Source: Paenibacillus mendelii
Lineage (GTDB): Bacteria > Bacillota > Bacilli > Paenibacillales > Paenibacillaceae
Reading direction: 5' to 3'
Length of the DNA: 64,000 nucleotides
Assembly: GCF_024498075.1 (NCBI RefSeq)
Contig: NZ_JANHOF010000001.1
Location: 1,488,001 to 1,552,000, forward strand
Position 1 is the first letter of the stretch, and the number at the start of each line of letters is the position of its first letter. Both the position numbers and the translations under genes were made by a program. A model generated the notes under the pieces. It had not been told where the DNA came from and searched no databases. It was given only the letters and a program-made list of their open reading frames with translations. Positions 18,759-27,144 of this stretch are shown one piece after another.

Positions 18759-19080
18759 GACTCTTCCACCTTCCTTATCAACGAAAATCCACGAAGCAAA
18801 TGCCTCTCCTACCGGAAATATATCACAATCTTATAGTCACAAGTACGTCGTATGGTTTAACTTTTCAACATTCATTGGTAAAGAACAGCGAATGTACTTT
18901 AACGTTTATGTCATTGCCAAAAGATATGAACTTTATCTCACTAAAAAAACTTCATGCTCTTCCTTGTTTCGTTCCGATCGGGCAGTGAAGCGATATGTCC
19001 TTATCGTTCCTTCCTTTTCACTCATTTGGACATATTAATATCGCTCCCCTTATTTTCATATGGTTTCGATCCTCTAATTT
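18759..19080. other. Intergenic region, no gene recognised
   Basis: About 320 AT-rich bases between divergent genes. Short ORFs here show no family resemblance or ribosome-binding site. It should contain the promoters of the small ORF/toxin pair and of the DNA ligase gene, but no clear hexamers were identified. Confidence 0.35.
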
Positions 19081-20019
19081 GTGAGAAGATTAGTAATGGT
19101 GATGCTAATGCTCTTTACTCAGATTAATCCTATGCTTGTTACCATGGGTACACAGGCGTTTGATGCAAATGATTGGATATTTGAACCGAAGTATGACGGG
19201 TGGAGAATCCTGATTCATAAAGAAGGCAAGCGGGTCGAAGCCTTTACACGGAACGGCCGAAATGTGACGAGTAAGTTCCCAGAACTTCGGAAAGCTATGG
19301 ATGCCATACATGCGCATACAGTAATTTTGGATGGTGAAGGGGTCTGTTTCCGTGACGACCGAACAATATTTGACGACTTCGCATATCGTGGGAGACTCAG
19401 CGATCCCATAAAGATTGAGGCAGCGCGCCAGACACATCCCGCGACATTCGTCATTTTCGATGTGTTATACGCCTCCAGTGACCGTCGCAATGAATTGCTG
19501 CTGGAGAGAAAACGGATTCTTAATGAAATCGTTGAACCGTCCCAACAGTTTATCCCAACCATGTACGTTCATGAACACGGGAAACGTTTAAGCACCCTCT
19601 CTGTCGAACGGGATTGGGAAGGAATTGTGGCGAAACGTCAAGACACAACCTACATCACGGACATACGAACAGCTAATTGGCTGAAGATTAAGAATTTCAA
19701 AATGATTGATACTGTCATTCTCGGGTATCGGACCGTACCAACTTTCGCACTTGTAGTCGGGCTTCATTTTCGCACGATGAGAAACAAACCTGTGGCTGTG
19801 GTTGAGTTTGGGTTTACAGCTGATGAACGACTGGCCTTCCTTCAAACCGCGGAGAAGATCCAGACGAATTATAAAGACGGCACACAGTATATTGAACCCG
19901 TATTGTGCTGTAAAGTTAAGTACCTGGAACGAACTGAAACTCATCATTTGCGGACAACTTCGTTCAAGGGATTTTTATTTGACAAAAAACCTGAGGATTG
20001 TTGGTGGCTATATCGATAA
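19081..20019 (+). CDS. ATP-dependent DNA ligase
   Basis: A cytosolic nick-joining enzyme of up to 312 residues. Motif I, 'FEPKYDGWR', carries the lysine that is adenylated; 'LDGEGVCF' is motif III, 'DWEGIVAKR' motif IV and 'NWLKIKNF' motif V. The end ('CWWLYR') falls where an OB-fold domain closes, so the protein looks complete, of the small LigB/phage-type class without nuclease or primase domains. The start is uncertain: GTG 19081 and ATGs at 19096, 19102 and 19108 are in frame, and no strong ribosome-binding site separates them. Neighbours on both sides are pseudogenes, so it may be cargo of a decayed element. Confidence 0.88.
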   Translation: MRRLVMVMLMLFTQINPMLVTMGTQAFDANDWIFEPKYDGWRILIHKEGKRVEAFTRNGRNVTSKFPELRKAMDAIHAHTVILDGEGVCFRDDRTIFDDFAYRGRLSDPIKIEAARQTHPATFVIFDVLYASSDRRNELLLERKRILNEIVEPSQQFIPTMYVHEHGKRLSTLSVERDWEGIVAKRQDTTYITDIRTANWLKIKNFKMIDTVILGYRTVPTFALVVGLHFRTMRNKPVAVVEFGFTADERLAFLQTAEKIQTNYKDGTQYIEPVLCCKVKYLERTETHHLRTTSFKGFLFDKKPEDCWWLYR

Positions 20020-20072
20020 CAGGACGTACAAGTTAAGACATCGGAGCTGGGTCCAGACTTACACGCTCAAAG

Positions 20073-20106
20073 AGACCGGACACATTGTATCTGGGGCCGG
20101 TTCATC
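20073..20106. repeat. Hairpin repeat, copy B
   Basis: GACCGG and CCGGTTC arms flank CACATTGTATCTG, matching copy A at 18098-18135 in loop and stem. It lies 53 bases after the ligase stop and could serve as its terminator, but the shared loop points to a repeated element. Confidence 0.6.
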
Positions 20107-20165
20107 GATGGTAAGGGATTAAGAGTGAAGACTGTCAACAACTTCACAGCCTCCGTCATCGTTCT

Positions 20166-20875
20166 TCAACCCATTTGTTGATCCGTGTTGCTCAATACTT
20201 CACCAATGGAAGATCCAATGATCTTGTCTGCGTACTTATCAAGAGGAGTGGGGTCATGGTTGACAATAACCAGCTTAGCGCCGCGTTGTTTTGATTGGCC
20301 GGGCTTACGAGAAGGGAAGATCCTAAAACAATAATAAGGTCTATGCGCTCTAATAAGTTCTCAGCAAGATCAAGTGATGTTTGAGGCAGCATTTCTCCAA
20401 ATAGGACTACATTCGGACGTAAAAAACCTCCGCAGCTGCATGAAGTTATTGCGTCTGGAGGTAGATAAAGCTGAGATTCATATTGCTTTTTGCAATTCAT
20501 GCAGCGCAATGTTCCAAGATCACCATGAATCTTTGCAATACGCTTCGTTCCGGCTTGTTCATGATAATTCTCCACATTTTGTGTAATAACGCCTCTGATC
20601 ACCCCTCTGCTTTCCCATTTTGCGAGAATCCGATGACCTACATTGGGCTGATGATTCATCATTTCTTGGATGCGCCATTGATAAAACCTAATAAACTCAG
20701 ACCGATTCGAATCGATGGCCTCGATGTCCGCAAGTTCGATAGGATTACGATTATTCCACATTCCTCTGTCAGCAGATCGAAAATCTTGCAGCCCGCTTTC
20801 TGTTGACATGCCGGCTCCAGAGAAGATGACTGTCGAAACGGATTCCTTAAGTAATTTTGTTAGCAATGGATTCAC
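20166..20875 (-). pseudogene. SIR2-family NAD-dependent protein deacetylase, frameshifted
   Basis: The first 190 residues are a good class III deacetylase: 'VIFSGAGMSTESGLQDFR' (NAD loop), 'ITQNVENYHEQAG', 'KIHGDLGTLRC', zinc cysteines in 'CMNCKK' and 'SCSCGG', and 'VLGSSLLVSPANQ'. After 'ANQ' a few codons are missing and the frame shifts. The real ending ('GAKLVIVNHDPTPLDKYAD' and 'IGEVLSNTDQQMG') continues in another frame to 20166, while the shifted frame stops at 20192. The start is a GTG at 20875 with a weak site. Loss of the last Rossmann strand should abolish activity. A single-base sequencing error is not enough, since codons are absent too. Confidence 0.75.
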
Positions 20876-20877
20876 CC

Positions 20878-21098
20878 CTATAGTACAGTCTTCATGGCTT
20901 CGATTGCCCGGAGCTTCAATTCCTTATCCATTCTCCATCTTCGTGGATGTGAATAACGTCCTTTGTCGTCTATTGCACAAACACGACGCTTTTTTATGCT
21001 TTCCGACCAGTAGAATGACGAACTAACAGAATTTCCTTGTCACTGATAAACCGAACCATTGTAGCAGTAACTTTCTCAGGATATTATTTTCGTGTCAT
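20878..21098 (-). pseudogene. Broken small ORF upstream of the SIR2 gene
   Basis: Read from ATG 21098 the frame gives MTRK, a stop codon, then 'YPEKVTATMVRFISDKEILL' and 'VRHSTGRK'. It then needs a frame change to reach 'KRRVCAIDDKGRYSHPRRW' and 'MDKELKLRAIEAMKTVL', ending at a TAG two bases before the SIR2 start. The coherent basic composition across both frames suggests a former protein of about 70 residues with one nonsense mutation and one frameshift. No family recognised. Confidence 0.45.
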
Positions 21099-21237
21099 CC
21101 TTATTTCCTCACTTCTTATTTTTACCTTCTTATACCAAATATATTGTATTCATAGGATCTTATTTTATCAATTGCATAATGTGAAACGCCTACGCTCACT
21201 CGATGCTTACTGTATCCAAAAATCCCTATCAACAAAA

Positions 21238-21264
21238 CAAAGAGACCCTCACAGGATCTCTTTG
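21238..21264 (-). terminator. Intrinsic terminator after DUF5054 gene
   Basis: CAAAGAGA and TCTCTTTG arms with further CC/GG pairs. On the minus strand the stem is followed by TTTTGTTG. It closes the second importer operon. Confidence 0.8.
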
Positions 21265-21292
21265 TTCAATGAAATGGAGCTGTTCACTCCCA

Positions 21293-23410
21293 CTAATAAC
21301 TGTTTAGCTGAAGCTGGAATCGGAACCTGCAATCCTCTCCAAACCACATGGGGAAATTCGTTCCCCACGCGTTGTTATATAGCAGGACGTGAATTCCTCC
21401 TTCTAAGGGAGAAAAGGTATTATCGAATTGCAGCAGCCTTCTCTCTCCCATTGCCAGAACAGGAGCATCATAGGTCGCCACGGATGCCACTCCGTCCGAA
21501 CCTTGATAGTGAACGCCGGTTGATACGGAATGAAGATTCCGGTTCCCGTTCTTCACCACTTCTAGAGGGGAAATCAACTGACCCATCTTATCCATCTTCC
21601 ATAAGTTACTGTTCGCAACCAACGGGGCAAACGAGAACCAGATCGCTTCAGGAAGACGGCTTGCTTGCTTGGAATACCAATTCAGAGCGATATCAATCTT
21701 TGCCTCTACCTTGCTAAATGTATACGTTACGCAAAGTTTACGGGGAGCGCCCAACCGCGCTGCTGCTTCTTCCGGCAGAGTCAGCTCCAGCTCGACAATA
21801 TCTGATGATGGTCCATATTCCCCACGTATAGCCCGCAATTGGGGAGAAAATAATTGATGGCGGGGTGTCGGCAAGGCATTCTCCATCCCCGGCTTGCCAA
21901 AGTCAGCATCCGACCAGCCATGCGTTACTGCCCGATTCACAACGTATTGTTCAAACCACGTATGATAATTTTCCACCCCGAACGATTCATAGATGAATGT
22001 GCCTAACGGATGATGATCATCTGCCCAGACCTTGTCCTTCTGGTCCATCAAACTAATTATGGAGCCATCTCGGCCGAACACCACTTGGAACAAACCAAGC
22101 CGATAACAAGTATGAGCAGTCATCTCGCTCCAATCCTTCGACATCCCTGCCTGCGGCTTCAAATGCTCCAGCACCTCGCGCATTTCTTGCTGTTTATCTT
22201 TTTCTAACCCGCTTATAGCCTGCTCCAGATAATTCCGCTGCTCCTGCCAGGAGCTCTCGAATAATCGATAAGACCTTCGACCGGTGCTGACATGTCCCTC
22301 GAATTGCGCCTTGGACATCTCATCTTCGGGATTCATCGCGAATGCACCGATATACTGATACTTAGCGGGTATCGCCTCTTGCGTAACGATATCTCTTTCT
22401 CTCGCCTCGGCAAAGCTTTGCGAGGTGTAGGATACGTAATCACCCAGAAACTTTTTCTCATCCATCCCCCATGTATGCTCTGCCACTAGGAGAAGGTTAT
22501 TGGAGAAGCGATCACACTCCTCTGTTCCTTCGATGAGCCGCCCTTCGTCCAGCCAGCGCGCTCTTATTCGCTGCATTTCGCGGAAGTTAGCTATTTTTAT
22601 CGGGTCGGAAGCCACTCCATGAATCCACGAATCACCAATCTCCTCCGTCAAGACGGGAAGGGTGTGCTTGAAGGCGAGCAGTTTAGCCGCGAATGCATCC
22701 ATCGTCGATGCCTGCACGCGAGCACCCGGAAACCGCTCACGCAGCCTTTCGAATTCTTCGCGGACGTCCTCCATCGACGGCGGTCCGTTATTATCTCCGG
22801 TATGGGCAAAATACAACGCATCCTGCAGTCCGGGAACCTGCACAGTATTTCCGTAATTATCCGCATAATTCACGATGAGGTCGGAACCATCGGCAGCCCG
22901 CCACACAAACAGCGACGGGACACTTGGCACTCGGGAGGCCGGATTTACGCCTAGATGCAAGTAATGGATCCCTTGCGCGGACAGGTACGGAATGATGGAC
23001 CGGGTATGCCCGGGAACATCTGTCATTTTCGCCGTTATCGTCTTCCTGCCATACTGCTTATCCAGCCGATCCGCAATCGATAGTCCATGTTGGAACAAGG
23101 AGGAGTCAAGCAGCTCGGTATGCGTTGTGAAGGGAAGTCCATGCCACGCGATATGTCCGTTCCGGATGGCCTTCTCCATCCGCTCCTTCTCTATGGGCGA
23201 AGCATCTGACAGGTACTCTTGAATCAGCCATGACCCCGTCGTCCAGATGAAGCCTGCCTCCTCCCCAGCCTCGGCAAATTCCTCTGCCAAGGACAACGCC
23301 TTTGGTATAAAATCTTCCTTATATTTGCGTATTACATTGGCGGCAAAGTCTGTAAATCCGATATCCAGATGGGTTTTGAACACCACATGTACGGTCTTGA
23401 TCCCGGTCAT
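21293..23410 (-). CDS. DUF5054 protein, GH38 alpha-mannosidase-like
   Basis: A 705-residue protein whose N-terminus ('VHVVFKTHLDIGFTDFAANV') has the His-x-Asp of the GH38 N-terminal metal site, followed by 'GHIAWHGLPFTTHTELLD', 'MTDVPGHTRSIIPYLSAQG' and 'LPVLTEEIGDSWIHG', as in the DUF5054 family. The C-terminal half is beta-rich, as in GH38 enzymes. No signal peptide is seen. GGAGGAGAG precedes the ATG by about 12 bases. It is the last gene of an operon with two permeases and a binding protein, implying hydrolysis of an imported oligosaccharide, perhaps mannose-containing. Activity has to my knowledge not been assigned for DUF5054, so the substrate is inference. Confidence 0.75.
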   Translation of the reverse strand: MTGIKTVHVVFKTHLDIGFTDFAANVIRKYKEDFIPKALSLAEEFAEAGEEAGFIWTTGSWLIQEYLSDASPIEKERMEKAIRNGHIAWHGLPFTTHTELLDSSLFQHGLSIADRLDKQYGRKTITAKMTDVPGHTRSIIPYLSAQGIHYLHLGVNPASRVPSVPSLFVWRAADGSDLIVNYADNYGNTVQVPGLQDALYFAHTGDNNGPPSMEDVREEFERLRERFPGARVQASTMDAFAAKLLAFKHTLPVLTEEIGDSWIHGVASDPIKIANFREMQRIRARWLDEGRLIEGTEECDRFSNNLLLVAEHTWGMDEKKFLGDYVSYTSQSFAEARERDIVTQEAIPAKYQYIGAFAMNPEDEMSKAQFEGHVSTGRRSYRLFESSWQEQRNYLEQAISGLEKDKQQEMREVLEHLKPQAGMSKDWSEMTAHTCYRLGLFQVVFGRDGSIISLMDQKDKVWADDHHPLGTFIYESFGVENYHTWFEQYVVNRAVTHGWSDADFGKPGMENALPTPRHQLFSPQLRAIRGEYGPSSDIVELELTLPEEAAARLGAPRKLCVTYTFSKVEAKIDIALNWYSKQASRLPEAIWFSFAPLVANSNLWKMDKMGQLISPLEVVKNGNRNLHSVSTGVHYQGSDGVASVATYDAPVLAMGERRLLQFDNTFSPLEGGIHVLLYNNAWGTNFPMWFGEDCRFRFQLQLNSY

Positions 23411-23436
23411 GATGATTACACTCTCCTCCTATATAC

Positions 23437-24330
23437 TTACTCTTTAACGGAACCTAGCACGATCCCATGGACAAAATATTTTTGCAGGAACGGATAGATG
23501 ACCAGCAGCGGGATCATGGCAATGATTAATTTGGCCCCATTAAGCGTTCGGTCCGATGCTTTACTAAGTCGAATGAGGTCATCCGTTGTCATCCCTTTCA
23601 TTAACTCCGGATCAATTCGTACAACAAGCTGCTGAATATACGTCTGAAGCGGATAGTTCTCCGGCTTACTCATGAAAATAAGTCCATCAAAGAAAGAGTT
23701 CCAATGGCCAACGATGCTAAACAACGTCACTGTTGCGAGCGAGGGCAATGAAACCGGGAGAAACACCTTGAACAGCGTCTGCCAGGGTCCGGCGCCGTCG
23801 ACAACGGCCGCTTCATCCAGCTCCTTGGGTAAGTTGCGGAAGAAATTCATAATTAGAATGACATTGAATATCGGTACCGCACCCGGCAGAACGAGCGACC
23901 ACAGCGTATTCTGGAGATGAAGCTCCGTGACCGTCATGTATAAGGGAATCAGCCCGCCGGAGAATAGCATGCAGAATACCAAGTACCACATATAAATATC
24001 GCGACCCGGGAATATTCGGCTAGGCTTGGACAAGGGGTACGCCATAATAACGGTGAGCGCCATATTAATGAAGGCACCTAAAAGCACTCGTTCCACGGAC
24101 ACCCTGAAGGCCGCAAAGAACTTATGATCCTCTAAGATGATTCGATAGGAAGTCAAATTAAATCCCTTCGGCCACAGCAGTACGTCTCCAGCATTCGCAG
24201 CCGACTTCTCACTGAAGGAAATCGCCAGCGTATGTACCAGCGGGAACAGCGAGATGAATGAAATGATGGCAAGAAGAACTACAATGGTAACGTCCGTACT
24301 CTTGCTGAACAACGTTGTTGATTTGACCAT
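23437..24330 (-). CDS. Carbohydrate ABC transporter permease, LplC/YtcP-like
   Basis: A 297-residue inner-membrane permease with about six hydrophobic segments. The EAA loop is 'KELDEAAVVDGAGPWQTLFK' and the tail 'QKYFVHGIVLGSVKE' is diagnostic for the LplC/YtcP type. ATG 24330 has GGTGAG seven bases upstream; GTG at 24345 is an alternative in the same frame. It lies 20 bases after its partner permease and should pair with it. Confidence 0.92.
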   Translation of the reverse strand: MVKSTTLFSKSTDVTIVVLLAIISFISLFPLVHTLAISFSEKSAANAGDVLLWPKGFNLTSYRIILEDHKFFAAFRVSVERVLLGAFINMALTVIMAYPLSKPSRIFPGRDIYMWYLVFCMLFSGGLIPLYMTVTELHLQNTLWSLVLPGAVPIFNVILIMNFFRNLPKELDEAAVVDGAGPWQTLFKVFLPVSLPSLATVTLFSIVGHWNSFFDGLIFMSKPENYPLQTYIQQLVVRIDPELMKGMTTDDLIRLSKASDRTLNGAKLIIAMIPLLVIYPFLQKYFVHGIVLGSVKE

Positions 24331-24350
24331 ATCATTTCTCACCACTTTAG

Positions 24351-25241
24351 TTAGAATATTCGATAGTTCGCATATTTCGAGGCCAATTTATATGAAATCA
24401 TGATCAGTATAATTGCAACTACGGATTTCAAAAGTCCGACGGCCGTTGCCAGCCCATATTGGTTCTCAATTAATCCCATGCGGTACACATACGTGTCTAT
24501 AATATCGCCTGACGAGTAGACGAGTGGATTGTAAAGGTTAAAAATTTGATCAAAGCCCGCATTCAAGACATTTCCTAAGCTTAACGTGACGAGCAGAACA
24601 ATCGTAGGTGTAATACCAGGCAGCGTAATGTGAATGAGCTTCCGGAAGCGATTGGCGCCATCGATCTCGGCAGCCTCATATAAAGACGGATTAATACCGG
24701 TCAATGCGGCCAAATAGACAATAGCCGAAAAGCCGAATTCCTTCCAAACGTCACTGCCTACTACAATGGGCCGAAACCAAGTATTGCTCGCCAGAAACAT
24801 AACCGGCTCAAAACCGAATAATTTGAAGATCATATTCATTACACCATCCAGCGACAGCATGGAAACCATAATACCCGCTAAGATGACCCAGGACATGAAA
24901 TGTGGCAAATAGACAATCGTTTGAACAAACCGTTTGAACCAGCTCACTCTGACCTCATGAAGCAGAAGAGCAAATATAATGGGAACGAACGTCCCGACTA
25001 CAATCTTGGAAGTAGCGATTACGATCGTATTGATAAATACCTGTTTGCTGTCTGGGATATCCATCATAAATTTAAAATTCTCGAGTCCGATCCAATCTTG
25101 TTCCCAAATTCGGATACCAGGGATAAAGTCTTGAAAGGCGATCACGATGCCGAACATGGGAATAATGGAAAATATGAACAGGAGAATAATACCTGGCAGC
25201 AGCATTAGATGATAATTCACAATAAAGCTTCTGTTCCTCAT
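24351..25241 (-). CDS. Carbohydrate ABC transporter permease, LplB/YteP-like
   Basis: A 296-residue inner-membrane permease beginning 'YHLMLLPGIILLFIFSIIPM', with an EAA loop 'PSLYEAAEIDGANRFRKLIH' that contacts the ATPase. AGGTGGCAGGG precedes the ATG. It is separated from the upstream binding-protein gene by a strong hairpin, so its expression is probably lower than that of the binding protein. No ATPase gene is present locally. Confidence 0.92.
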   Translation of the reverse strand: MRNRSFIVNYHLMLLPGIILLFIFSIIPMFGIVIAFQDFIPGIRIWEQDWIGLENFKFMMDIPDSKQVFINTIVIATSKIVVGTFVPIIFALLLHEVRVSWFKRFVQTIVYLPHFMSWVILAGIMVSMLSLDGVMNMIFKLFGFEPVMFLASNTWFRPIVVGSDVWKEFGFSAIVYLAALTGINPSLYEAAEIDGANRFRKLIHITLPGITPTIVLLVTLSLGNVLNAGFDQIFNLYNPLVYSSGDIIDTYVYRMGLIENQYGLATAVGLLKSVVAIILIMISYKLASKYANYRIF

Positions 25242-25266
25242 ATGTCCCTGCCACCTGTCATTGGAT

Positions 25267-25311
25267 AAGCAAGGGTCGCTCCTTTGTAAGGCTGAAGAGC
25301 GCCCCTTGCTT
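25267..25311 (-). terminator. Intra-operon hairpin between binding protein and permease genes
   Basis: AAGCAAGGG(T)CGCTC pairs with GAGCG(C)CCCTTGCTT, a long GC-rich stem starting nine bases after the binding-protein stop. It lacks a long U-tract, so it probably acts as a partial terminator or as an mRNA 3' stabiliser, raising binding-protein levels over permeases. Confidence 0.65.
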
Positions 25312-25319
25312 GACTCCGC

Positions 25320-26978
25320 TTATTTTTTTATTTCTTCATTAATTTCCTTCAAAACTTCGTCTCCGCCGATTTTCTTCCATTCCTTCACAAAATCATCGAA
25401 TTTATCAATGGGCTCGTCACCGAGTACGATTTTCAAGAAGGTTTCATTCTCGAGCTTCGTCAATATCGCCCACTTGCGCTGCATCGTGGCTGTTTTACCA
25501 AAATAAACGTTCCTCACGATATTGAATTTGTCCGAACCAAGCTCCGCCGTTCCATCCACTCTCGCTGCTGCGTTCGACCATGCCGGAATATCCTTCTTCG
25601 GATTTTCTTTGTTTTTCAAATAATCGTCATAATAGCCCTTTAATTCATCATTCAATCCGGAGGGATCTTGGGCATCGAGGGCCTTCTTCAGTTTGACATA
25701 CACATCATACGCTGCATTCTCACTGTCCAATTGCAGACCGAACGGCCATACGCCCCAATTAATGCCCAGCCCTTTATAGATATCGGCTGAACCCGGGTCC
25801 AGGAGACGAATACCTTCGGTTTGCACGTTCAACACCTTGAGAACGGCTTCCGGATGCTTGTAGTTCTTATTCACGACAAGGAAATTCGCCGTTGGATCTT
25901 GATCATAAATATTAAATTTGCCTTCACTGTCGAGCGGTCCGGTAAATGGCCTCCACTCTGCTTTCATATCATTCTTAACGGAATCCGGCAGCGGTCCGTA
26001 CGGGCTCCACCATGGACCGAACATAATCCCAACCTTGTTGCCGGCAATGAGCTCATTCGGGTCTTTGCGCACAGCAAATTCTTTATCGAGGATTCCTTTT
26101 TGGTATAATTCCTGGAGCTTCGCCAATGCTGTTTTCATCTCTGGAAGGGTTGAGCTGTACGCAACCTCACCGCCCGCGTCGTTGATGAACTGTCCTTTAT
26201 ACGCTTTGTAAGCACCGAATATTGGGTCCAACGTATTTGGCGAGTTCCAGCCCGTAAGCTGGGGAAGTGATGTGAAGCCTACTGTATCTGCCTTGCCGTT
26301 TCCATCGGGATCCTTCTCAATGAACGCCTTGGCTACAGACTCCAGTTCATCCATTGTCGTCGGCATCTGCATGCCAACCTTATCGAGCCAATCTTGTCTA
26401 ATCCAAGTGAAGCTATGCTGCCCACCAATCTGAGTATCGGGGAAGGCATACAATTTGCCGTCAAAGGTAGCTCTGCTCAGCACTCGATCGCCATACGAAT
26501 CATAGTAGCCTTTAACGAGGTCGCCAACATAATCCTTGTAGACATCTGTTAAATCCGCAACTAAATCCGCTTTGACCAGCTGCTTTAATTGTTGTTCGTT
26601 GACGATGAAAGCATCCGGCAGATCCTGACTGGCGATGGTGACACCGATTTTTTGCTGGTAAGCGTCTCCCGTCTCGGTTTGCCAGGCGAACGATACTTTA
26701 ACATTCAGCTTCTTCTCCAAGTAACGGAAATACTCATTATTCTCCAATGTATCTCCGTTAGGAAGCTTCAGATCCTTCGTATTGTAATTCTTCGCAATCT
26801 TGAGCGTAACGGGTTCGTTATACTTGCCGTGAGGATCCTTGTCTGCCGGATTATTGGTTGATGCCGCTTCTTTATTGCCCGATGAAGACGAGTTATTCGC
26901 TGTATTATTCGAATTCCCGCATGCCGTCAACAAGAGTAAAAGTGATGCTAACAACAGTAATGTGACCCTCTTCTGCAT
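25320..26978 (-). CDS. Extracellular solute-binding lipoprotein of second sugar ABC importer
   Basis: A 552-residue lipoprotein. The signal peptide ends in the lipobox L-T-A-C at about residue 20, followed by an Asn/Ser-rich linker and the LplA-like ligand-binding fold ('YAFPDTQIGGQHSFTWIRQD', calcium-loop-like 'DPDGNGKADTVG'). GGGGGAA precedes the ATG. It heads the transport genes, with a two-component system immediately upstream, and is followed by the hairpin at 25267-25311. The ligand is unknown; the operon's GH38-like enzyme hints at a mannosidic oligosaccharide. Confidence 0.9.
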   Translation of the reverse strand: MQKRVTLLLLASLLLLLTACGNSNNTANNSSSSGNKEAASTNNPADKDPHGKYNEPVTLKIAKNYNTKDLKLPNGDTLENNEYFRYLEKKLNVKVSFAWQTETGDAYQQKIGVTIASQDLPDAFIVNEQQLKQLVKADLVADLTDVYKDYVGDLVKGYYDSYGDRVLSRATFDGKLYAFPDTQIGGQHSFTWIRQDWLDKVGMQMPTTMDELESVAKAFIEKDPDGNGKADTVGFTSLPQLTGWNSPNTLDPIFGAYKAYKGQFINDAGGEVAYSSTLPEMKTALAKLQELYQKGILDKEFAVRKDPNELIAGNKVGIMFGPWWSPYGPLPDSVKNDMKAEWRPFTGPLDSEGKFNIYDQDPTANFLVVNKNYKHPEAVLKVLNVQTEGIRLLDPGSADIYKGLGINWGVWPFGLQLDSENAAYDVYVKLKKALDAQDPSGLNDELKGYYDDYLKNKENPKKDIPAWSNAAARVDGTAELGSDKFNIVRNVYFGKTATMQRKWAILTKLENETFLKIVLGDEPIDKFDDFVKEWKKIGGDEVLKEINEEIKK

Positions 26979-27144
26979 ACTCTGTTCCCCCAGTTATCAA
27001 TTTGTGTAACACAGCTATCGTAATTCACCCGGCTCGTTTCGCGAATGAGAACACAGTCGAATTCATGGCGAAAATGGTTGCTTCGATTGAAAGGCCATCA
27101 TTTTCGACGAAATTCATACCTCTACCGACCAATTCCAACCACGA

